A stretch of DNA of 64,000 nucleotides, from positions 22,242,352 through 22,306,351 of the forward strand of contig OX457028.1 in NCBI GenBank assembly GCA_949752745.1, in the 5' to 3' direction. The notes beneath the pieces are model-generated. The model saw nothing but the letters and a program-made list of their open reading frames with translations. It ran no database searches and was not told the DNA's origin. Of the stretch, positions 54,651 to 64,000 are shown piece by piece; position 1 is the stretch's first letter, and every line of letters begins with the position of its first letter. A program made the translations under genes and the position numbers. Origin of the DNA: Protula sp. h YS-2021 (taxonomy: Eukaryota > Annelida > Polychaeta > Sabellida > Serpulidae).

Positions 54651-55312
54651 AAACTAGAGCAGTGTGCATAGCCCACATATTCCCCACAGCCCCCCCCCCC
54701 CCCTCCATCAGTTAAACACTGCCATCAATAGTCAATCAAGAGCTCAAATTTTCCATGTCCAGTTGGTGCATTTTCCTTGGTCGAACCTGGCCCATTTACA
54801 TTTCCGATCTCTGTTTGTTCTCATAGAAGCTACAAACCAGGTTTCATTAAAATCCTTGAAGTTGTTCTTGAGATATCCTGTTAACAAACTCATTCCAATG
54901 CTGAAAAATTTCCAGGCTTTGGTAAATTGCAAAGTGTATTTGGCTCTTTTTCCTTGGGCCAACCTAACCCATTGACAATACCGATCCTTGCTAGTGCCCA
55001 CAGAAAATACACACCAAGTTTCATGAAAATCCTTGAAGGAGTTTTTAAGTTATCGTGTTAACAAGGTCACACAATAGTCAATGAAGAGCTGAAATTTTCT
55101 AAGTCCAGCTGGTCCATTTTCCTTGGACGGACCTGGCCCATTTACAATACCGATCTGTGTTTGCTCCCATAGAAGCTACATTCCAAGTTTCATGAAAATC
55201 CTTGCAGCAGTTTTTAAGTTATCGTGTTAACAAGCTCTTGATGACAGGCCGACAGACCGACACGCGGTCGATCGCATATATTCCCCACAGGTTCTACCTG
55301 TGGGGAATAAAT
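54651..55312. mobile_element. Pearl-like interspersed repeat, copy 1
   Basis: Starts CTAGAGCAGTGTGCATAGC next to a C-run. The core units contain CATTTTCCTTGG and AAGTTTCATKAAAATCC about every 165-180 bp, then GACAGACCGACACGCGGTCG, and a hairpin end ATTCCCCACAGG...CCTGTGGGGAAT. The same start and end bound 60894-63227. Short ORFs in it are artefacts. Confidence 0.75.
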
Positions 55313-55475
55313 TAATTTTCGATGTCAATCACTCAAAAATAATTTTTGATATCTAAATTAATAAAATGGACTCAGATATTCCTAAAAGTTTCTTTGCTGA
55401 AATTAAACTAAAATGTTTTATAAATATAACTGCATGTTCAACGCATCTCGATCAATTACTTACCACTTTGCTTAT

Positions 55476-55545
55476 CGTTCTAACTATCAATGACGACGCT
55501 TGCGTTACGTCGGCGCAATCAAGCACAAAAGGATTGACATTTTCT

Positions 55546-55617
<72 letters not shown>

Positions 55618-55822
55618 TATACTACTACTACTACTATTAATTCTACTACCAATCCTACTACTACTACTACCAATAATAATAATAATAATAATAATCATCA
55701 TCATCATCATCACAATAATAATCATAATAATCATAATAACATCGTTCTAACTATCAATGACGACGCTTGCGTTACGTCGGCGCAATCAAGCACAAAAAGA
55801 TTGACATTTTCTCTACTACTAC
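55476..55822. repeat. Trinucleotide array flanked by a direct duplication of about 80 bp
   Basis: A segment with CAATGACGACGCTTGCGTTA occurs at 55476-55557 and again at 55741-55822 with one visible difference. Between them lie (CTA)n, (AAT)n and (CAT)n tracts. Confidence 0.88.
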
Positions 55823-58530
55823 GAGTGTGTATGAAATTATATAGGTTTCCCGTTCGCTGGCTATGACTATTTTAGAAGTGTAAGACATTTAGACAACCAA
55901 TACTTAGCCGGTGTAACAGGCTATCCCACCACCCCTGTACAGCTTCCCCCGGAGGGAAGCTACACTAGCCTATCTCCCCCCTCTCCAGTCTATCCAACGA
56001 TCCTAGTTATGGCTACATATTTTTTATTCTAAAATGTAATTAACAACAGTGAAATTAAGCCTCAAAAAGCGTCCTGAATTGCGAGGTGTCCACAAGAGCC
56101 AGGTTTTATTAGAAGAGAAACCAATGACATTTTAAAAGAGATGACAGAAACTGTCCCTAATTCAGAGGTGTCCACAAAAAGATATTTACGGTTTATGCTT
56201 TTCAATTAAAATTGTCCGGTACCCAAAAAAATGCAATTTCGTTAAATTTTAGTTCGCACAAGTGCAAGAGAAGATATTCTCCTCCACAGTGCATTGAGTT
56301 TATGGTGAAAGCGAGTCTTTATTTGCCGATACTTTCTGGTATAAGCCAATGTTAAGCTTAAAGCATTGTATTTATCATAAAAACGTCACATGCGGTTTCA
56401 TTTGACCATAGAAATGAAGGCAATGGTGAACAGAAATATCAAAGCGAATAACTTAGTATCAAATACTATCTACATGGATTGGAATGATATATTAGGAGAA
56501 CATGAGGTGGCAAAATGACGGACCATTGTCAAGAAACTAAAGCGAGTGCGTCGTTCAATTTTAAAGACACCATGCAAATCTTCGACTTGCCAGGTGTAAA
56601 TAAATGAGTGTCTGCGATGACCATCCACTGGTTCAACATAGACGAAGTATGGCCAAATTTTGACATCGCTAAAACGTTGCAAAATGTTTCTTTCTACTGG
56701 TTGGTGGATAGTGTGTTCCCGTTTAAAGGCCACTTCACTACCAAACTTTGAAATACATTGCGGAGAGGCAGAGACTGACTTTCACGATCGTGACATGGAG
56801 TCGCCACGGGCGGCTGGTCGGGTATCGGGCGATCGTGCGCTCATTCGGCTTCCTCTTAGAATACTATCAGCCAGAGAACTGTAACCAGGCAACACGGAAC
56901 TGGTTCGCAATCGTTGTATGCGAAATACCACTCATGAACAGCCTGTTGCCTGTAACCTTTCATTTTCGAAATGTCACGCTCTCGTTACTTTCCCAATGGG
57001 CACAAATTTGTAACCGTTTTGATTTGCCCTGTTTCAACAATGCAAAGCAGTATTCTTTTTAAAGACATGGCCTTCCTTAATCGCGTCAAACAGTTCTCAA
57101 TTGGTTATTTCCCAATGAACACCTTACACATTGATACAGGCAGGTAGAAAAAGCGTAGGTGAGTAATGAAGCAGGGCACTGGGGTAACAAAAAAGCTGTC
57201 AGTTTGGAATTATAGAGTTACAATTTGAGAAACATGAAACGTTTTCTTTGTTACGTCCGATGTGTCATTTTGATGTGAAGATCACTTTTAAAAGTATGGT
57301 AGCGAGTTCAAAGTCTGCTGGTAACTTTCCGTGACCACTCAGCATTGTTAAAATATAATCGCCTCCAGAAGACATTCATATAAACACCAATACCAAGTTT
57401 TACAGAAACCCGCTCACAAATTTTCGCAAAATCCTGTTCGAGAATGCATACCAGTGTTAAAAGCGGAAACTGAAAAAACAAAGAAGACACCGAATGAACC
57501 ATTAATGACAAAATATATTGCCCTTGATATACCTCCATCCACAATCTGTTACACACAAGTTATTCACAGGACTTGGAACACAAGTTGTTGACTGAATCAA
57601 GCTCACTAAACTAGAAATTAAAGGTCCAGCGGTGACAATGTTACTAACCCGAAAGATCATCGATGCGAGCACATGTCGGGCTCATTTAATTATCGTCATA
57701 CATTTGCTTGAATCCTGTTGCACAAGTCTCACAGTGTTAGAGGTAACAAATTGGAAGTCCTTAGGTAGCCTTGAGAAGTGTTGATAGGTTACGATTCTAA
57801 TTAGTCCCGGCGGTCATGCAGATGTTGAACACTCACATCGAGTTTCAACCAAATCCACACACATGCTTCTGTTGAATAATGTGCACAACACTCATACACA
57901 CAACACTCATACACACAAGGCGAAGTTCAATGTCAAGCGCAGACCTTTAATGACCTCCCATATTGAGTTTCATTAAAATATGTTCACATAATTTGGTTCA
58001 ATATTGTTCACTAGATGCAAAAGGCTAACACATAAAAGACTAAAAGGACCAACAAAATTTATAGCCCAGCGTTGACCTTGTGAAGTCGTTAAGGGCTCGC
58101 AAAATCCAACAAGCGTAAGAAGTCATCCAGGTGAACGTACACATCGAATTTCATCAAAATCTGCTCACATGTTTTGATTGAATATTTTTCATAAGATGCA
58201 TAAGACTCACACATAAAACAATATTGAAAGATAAACTTCAAAGGTAATTCATGTGAATGTTCAACTGGAGTGTACTCAAAATCACATGACTAATCCTCTC
58301 GAGATGTCATCCACCTTGATTCTGATAACAAGTGTCATCAAAATCCGCTCACGGTCCTTGGCGAAATCGTATTTCAAAGTCACAATATTTCAAATCCACC
58401 TAAGCCACTCAAGGTCACCAAATCTAATCCTCCTGAAAGATTAACTTGATTACCTTCAGCAATAGGCACATCACATTTACTCTTAATCTGTTCAAGCGTA
58501 AGACCAACGTTACTACAAGATTAAAAATAA
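55823..58530. other. Host non-coding DNA
   Basis: A possible transposon fragment with GAGGTGTCCACAA repeats lies at 56075-56190. Diverged units with AAGGTCA and GTTTCATCAAAATCYGCTCAC occur at 57810-58460 (spacing about 185 bp). No gene is supported. Confidence 0.4.
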
Positions 58531-58945
58531 AAACTAGAACCTCATTTCGCTTGCGAAATGTTAAACACTTGACAAAAATTAAAACGCAAAAATACTTCCT
58601 TCAATGACTGATCAGGCATACACCGTGTTATCTATTTACGCAGTGAGAGCTTGCACAAAGCTGGGCAACTGTGTGTTCTGTGCTGGCGTTAAATGCTCCG
58701 CATTTACTTGCAAAACATACACTCTTTGCACATGGCTTTTTAAACAAGAAAACGAAATACAGCCCGAAAATAAAAAGTGTCATGTACACGTTCATATCAT
58801 CCCCTACCAAGTCCCAAGTTTCGTGGTCCTAGGGCACGTAGTGCCAGTGGAGGAGGTGGCAAGGAAATCCGATGACTGTCAAGAAAAAAAAGATACCAAC
58901 GGCTGCTCGCACAAATTCATATAGCCCTTGCAAGCCAAAGGTTTG
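58531..58945 (+). repeat. Dispersed repeat, copy 2
   Basis: Reverse-orientation relative of 40554-41065, with hairpin CATTTCGCTTGCGAAATG at one end and CCTTGCAAGCCAAAGG at the other. Confidence 0.7.
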
Positions 58946-60893
58946 TCAACTAGTTAACTAGTAAATAAGGCGCGGTGATGATCGCCGTTTTTAAGCGCTG
59001 CGGCGCAGTTAGATTCGCGGCCATGGCAGTGTTAATTTCCTACCAACCAGCCAAGCAAACAACAGGTAGTATCAGGGTGTGCGAACATAACCTGACGGTG
59101 ACATGCCGTGGCAGAGGGCTGGATAGTCACTCAAAGTGTTGTCTCGATGCTTCAGGTGACTAGATCATCGTCCTAAGTCGATTAGACGTTGTAACCGAAG
59201 ATATGTTTTTAAGGCGGCTTTAATTATTCATCTGCATGATCACGGCTTTGATACTGCTTTGGGAATATTCTATTGAGTTGGGCCGCGAAGCAAGTTGTTG
59301 ACGCATTACGACTTACTATGAAATCAACAGAGACCCTATGCATGAAGCAAAAACTTCTTGCATGAAATGAAAGGTTTGTTTTTGATGAAATCATAGAAAC
59401 CACAATTCAGTTGTAAGCATAATTTCTCGAATGTCAACCATGAAACTAGGATTGATACATTGGGAGTACTTTGACTATTTGTAACTTATGATGCCGCCAA
59501 TGAAATGTTGAAATATTCTTAATTTTGGACTGCAAAACTTATTACTTTGTACAAAAATGCGTAGTACCTTAAATATATGACCTGAAAAGAGATCATAGTC
59601 TTAAAACCAATATTGCTCAAATCAAATTTTGATACAAAGTACACAATCTGCTCAAGAGCAAACCCAGTACTTTGAATTTCTCTTTTTAATTCACTATTCA
59701 GCATTATCACGGAACGACGCATGAATACATGATACTTAAATTATCCAGGTTTGTGTAGCAAAATCACAAAAATTTTCTATGGGATTTTCCATTGACTCTG
59801 ATCGCACTTCTAATTTCAACAACCAAACATTTTATTCTAATTATTAGTCTATTCTGCCGTAACACTTTGTGTTTTGTCACTTGTAAATGCAACAAATGGG
59901 ATTTTAAACGAGAAATGGTTGAATAACATTGTTTTTAAATTCGTCCTCTCATATATATATGCTAATGTTTATACATGGGTGACGGAAAGGTTAGGCATAT
60001 TAAATTAAAATTTATATGGCGCAGTTGATAAACGGTCTGAATTGACCAAATATAAGGCAAAGTCAAAATTCACATGAGGTGGAATAGATTTCAGGTCAAA
60101 ACATAATGCAGGTCTATTGCATGTCCTATGTGCGCTATTGAATCACTGTTTCGAGAGTGTTGTATAAGTAATCAGACATAACATTCGGCAATCTTTAAAA
60201 AAATCGCAATATGATTTATCAAACTGTAATTTTTTATTGTAATTTAAGATGCACGAAATAATTTTTATCACTTTGACACACGACTAGTATTAAATAGGGA
60301 TTACGTCAGCATCATATGAAGCTGAATCGCTGCTGTCAATAATGTGTTTTACAACTGCACAATTGGTATAAAAGGAATACTACATGGTCAACAGGGAAGT
60401 ACAGGGAAATACAAACCGAAGTCAAATGTCCAAAACCTCAATGTGCAATTTTGACTGAGTGACGTATTTCCATGTATTTCTGTCTTGACCATGGTGTATT
60501 CTTTTTATTATATGGCTCAGATTTTTTTGTGCCATTTTAATATCAATTTAAACTGCACTGTTTTTATTGAAAAATAAATCACGCCACTACTCACCAGTAA
60601 GCGGTAGTTTATATCAGCAGTCTTTATTTTTTCTTTGCCTATAGGCTCTGATTTTGAATGAGCATTTTAATGTTAAATTAAAGAAATTCCCACACCCTTC
60701 ATTTAATATCATCTATTTGTAAATAAAAAAAATTAATAAAGATACAGCCATGAAAAAATTAAAAGTAGCTCGGACGCGCCTAGAACAGAGTTTTCTAACT
60801 GAAAAAAAAATAGATTTGCCGTTTGACGCGTTCCATTTGACAAAAAATGACCTTCGAACTAAATGTGAACAACATTCGCATTTGACTCTTGTC
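58946..60893. other. Host non-coding DNA
   Basis: No gene or element recognised; short ORFs only. Confidence 0.4.
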
Positions 60894-63227
60894 AAACTAG
60901 AGCAGTGTGCATAGCGCACATATTCCTCACAGCCCCCCCCCCCCCCCATCAGTCAAACACGGCCATCAATAGTCAAGCAAGAGCTGAAATTGCCAAATTC
61001 CATTTGGTTCATTTTCCTTGGGCCAACATTACCCATTTACAATACTGATTCTTGTTAGTGACCAATGAAGCTATACATACCAAGTTTCATAAAAATCCCT
61101 GCAGTTGTTATTGAGATATCGTGTTAACAAACTCATTCCTATGCTGAATAATTTCCAGGATTTGGTAAATTTCAAAGTCCATTTGGTTCATTTTCCTTGG
61201 GCCAACCTAACTCATTTATAATACCAATTCTTGTTAGTGCCCACAGAACCTACATACCAAGTTTCATGAAAATCCCTGCGGTTGTCCTTGAGATATCGTG
61301 TTAACAAACTCATTCTGATGCTGAATAATTTCCAGAATTTGGCAAATTTCAATTAAAGTCCATTTATTTTATTATTTTTCAGCTGAAATTTTCTAAGTCC
61401 AGCTGGTCCATTTTCCTTGGACGAACCTGGCCCATTTGCAATACTGATCTGTGTTTGTTCCCATAGAAGCTACATACCAAGTTTCATTAAAATCCTTGCA
61501 GCAGTTTTTAAGTTATCGTGTTAACGAGGTAACACGATAGTCAATGAAGAGCTGAAATTTTCCAAGTTCAGTTGGTTCATTTTCCTTGGACGAACCTGGC
61601 CCATTTACAATACCGACCTGTGTTTGTTCCCATACAAGCTACACACCAAGTTTCATTAAAATCCCTGGAGTTGTTCTTGATATATCGTGTTAAACTCATT
61701 CCTATGCTGAATAATTTCCAGGATTTGGTAAATTTCAAAGTCCATTTGGTTCATTTTCCTTGGGCCAACGTAACCCATTTACAATACCGATCCTTGCTAG
61801 TGCGCACAAAAGCTACACACCAAGTTTTAATAAAATCCATGCAGTTGTTCTTGAGATATCGTGCTAACAACAGTCAATCAAGAGCTGAAATTTTCAAAGT
61901 CCAGCTGGTCCATTTTCCTAGGACGAACCTGGCCCAATTACAACACCGATCTGTGTTTGTTCCCATACAAGCTACACACCAATTTTCATTAAAATCCCTG
62001 GAGTTTTTCTTGAGATATCGTGTTAACAAACTCATTCCGATGCTGAATAATTTCAAGAGTTTGGCAGATTTCAATTAAAGTCCATTTATTCAATAATCTT
62101 TCAGCTGAAATTTTCTAAGTCCAGCTGATCCATTTTCTTTGGACGAACCTGGCCCATTTACAATACTGATCTGTGCTTTTTCCTATAGAAGCTACATACC
62201 AAGTTTCATTAAAATCCTTGCAGCAGTTTTCAAGTTATCGTGTTAACGAGGTCACACGATAGTCAATGAAGAGCTGAAATTTTCCAAGTTCAGTTGGTTC
62301 ATTTTCCTTGGACGAACCTGGCCCATTTACAATACCGACCTGTGTTTGTTCCCATACAAGCTACACACCAAGTTTCATTAAAATCCCTGGAGTTGTTCTT
62401 GATATATGATGTTAAACTCATTCCTATGCTGAATAAAATGGTAAATTTCAAAGTCCATTTGGTTCATTTTCCTTGGGCCAACCTAACTCATTTATAATAC
62501 CAATTCTTGTTAGTGCCCATAGCCCCTACATACCAAGTTTCATGAAAATCCCTGCAGTTGTCCTTGAGATATCGTGTTAACAAACTCATCCCGATGCTGA
62601 ATATTTTCCAGGATTTGGTAAATTTCAAAATCCATTTAGTTTATTATCTTTGGGCCAACGTAACCCATTTACAATAACGATCCTTGTTAGTGCGCACAAA
62701 AGCTACACACCAAGTTTTATTAAAATCTATGCAGTTGTTCTTGAGATATCGTGTTAACAACAGTCAATCAAGAGCTGAAATTTTCAAAGTCCAGCTGGTC
62801 CATTTTCCTAGGACGAACCTGGCCCAATTACAACACCGATCTGTGTTTGTTCCCATACAAGCTACACACCAATTTTCATTAAAATCCTTTGCAGCAGTTT
62901 TTAAGTTATCGTGTTAACAAGGCCACACAATAGTCAATCAAGAGCTGAAAAGGTCACACAATAGTCAATCAAGAGCTGAAATTTTCTAAGTTCAGCTGGT
63001 CCATTTTCCTTGGACATACCTGGCATATTTAAAATAGCGATCTGTGTTTGTTCCCATAGAAACTACGTACCAAGTTTCATTAAAATCCTTGCAGCAGTTT
63101 TTAAGTTATCGTGTTAACAAGCTCTTGATGACAGACCAACCGACCGACCGACAAACCGACCGACGACCGACACGCGGTCGATCGCATATATATGTATTCC
63201 CCACAGATTCTTCCTGTGGGGAATAAA
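60894..63227. mobile_element. Pearl-like interspersed repeat, copy 2, expanded core
   Basis: Same boundaries as 54651-55312 (CTAGAGCAGTGTGCATAGC start; GGTCGATCGCATATAT and CCCCACAG...CTGTGGGG hairpin end), with a core of about a dozen diverged units. Larger duplicated blocks are visible (about 61381-62100 resembles 62100-62900). A GACC microsatellite (63140-63165) precedes the end hairpin. Confidence 0.8.
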
Positions 63228-64000
63228 ACATCACATTTTTAAATGAAAAAGCAATAACTTTTCCTTAATTTTCAGTTCTAAATTCAGAAAAATCATCTGT
63301 TTCATATTTTAACCCCTTCAGCTCATCAACTTTGATGCTTTTTCAAGATCACATGTTTTGATTTTTGTTCCTTATAAGCTCATAACATGATATTTCAATC
63401 CATTTTAGCGTCATGTGATGTCATCAATATTACACAACAAAGCAGTAATCATGCCTTATTCTGGTTAAACTTGGTCAGATTTCGTACAAAAAGACACTTT
63501 CATTCTCACAAATGACTTATGGCTGCAGTTGGAAGAATCGGTGGATCCAACTACAGAGTTACAATATTTGAAAAGGTAAAGTTGAAACGCGAAATAAATT
63601 AATAAAGGATGCAAATGAAACAAACAAAAAACAATTATTTTTTGAGATTAACGCCAATTTTATTTTAACAGGGGGGGGGGGTGAAGGTGGGTATATTTAC
63701 GACTCGAAAACTGCTCCAGAACAACAAAAACAGTAACACAACTGCGCTAATAGGAGAGCAGGTCGAATCACTGAGAAAAAATTCACACTCGACTGGAAGG
63801 CTTGACCTGATGATCTGGGGTGGATGCGTAAAAAAATGCTGCACCCTTTGTTTCGCTATCATTTCTTTACTCATGGCACTCCAACCAAATAAAATGCATT
63901 AATGAACGTTCTACCACAGAATGTTTGTATTATTAAGCTTAATTTACGCATTCAATGAATTAGAAACAAGAATGTCCGTTGATATTGTACCCTGCTGTAA
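63228..64000. other. Host non-coding DNA to window end
   Basis: G-run at 63671-63680. No gene is supported. Confidence 0.45.

Noticed and set aside
61572..62917. ORFs of 60-170 residues in the repeat array
   Set aside because: They follow the tandem units of the pearl-like repeat and lack any domain.

Overview
This is eukaryotic DNA from an invertebrate animal, most likely a marine mollusc. It is AT-rich, with long gene-poor stretches full of microsatellites. Two composite repeats with hairpin ends, tandem cores and a GACC-type microsatellite resemble the 'pearl' elements of bivalves. There is one intronless host gene with a GPRIN-type C-terminus. The host group is an inference from repeat style, not proof.

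Positions 60-19513 hold a full-length Polinton/Maverick (adintovirus-like) element. It has AG...CT ends, palindrome-rich terminal inverted repeats and a perfect 6-bp target duplication (CAAAAA at 54-59 and 19514-19519). The left arm (329-2916, + strand) carries small accessory genes: three members of one unnamed family, one PC4-like protein and one larger protein that may hold a PC4-like fold plus a zinc domain. The centre (3106-8810, + strand) is the virion and integration module, packed like an operon: chromodomain integrase, packaging ATPase, pX-like core protein, a conserved unknown, a newly noted 38-codon ORF, minor capsid, pVI-like protein, major capsid and adenain-like protease. On the minus strand follow a second PC4-like candidate (9225-9563), protein-primed DNA polymerase B (9634-13859), and five small genes up to the right end: two paralogous SIM+RING proteins, a proline-rich protein with an LC8-type motif, a 67-aa helical protein and a cysteine-rich protein. 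Two single-base frameshifts (pX-like tail, polymerase Exo region) suggest this copy is young but probably not fully functional.

The most unusual signal is at the 3' ends of four right-arm genes (15797-16114, 16981-17514, 18116-18319, 18697-19011). Each has a histone-mRNA-type stem-loop 16-24 nt after the stop, and an AAATAAGC-like element at exactly 13-20 nt beyond the stem, as expected for U7-dependent histone 3' processing. The insertion site itself is 11 nt upstream of another such stem-loop in the flanking DNA.

A second, older and heavily decayed Polinton lies next door (about 20120-26345). It keeps the order pX tail - unknown - small ORF - minor capsid - pVI - major capsid - protease // polymerase, but lacks integrase, ATPase and both ends. 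It is useful for judging which small ORFs and lesions are real.

From 26350 to 64000 the window is host DNA. It contains a Tc1-like remnant (37155-37760), a minisatellite (44505-44905), the GPRIN-like gene (47689-49302), a MITE-like element (50839-51662), two pearl-like repeats (54651-55312, 60894-63227), an inverted pair of dispersed repeats and many simple repeats. No other gene could be supported there.
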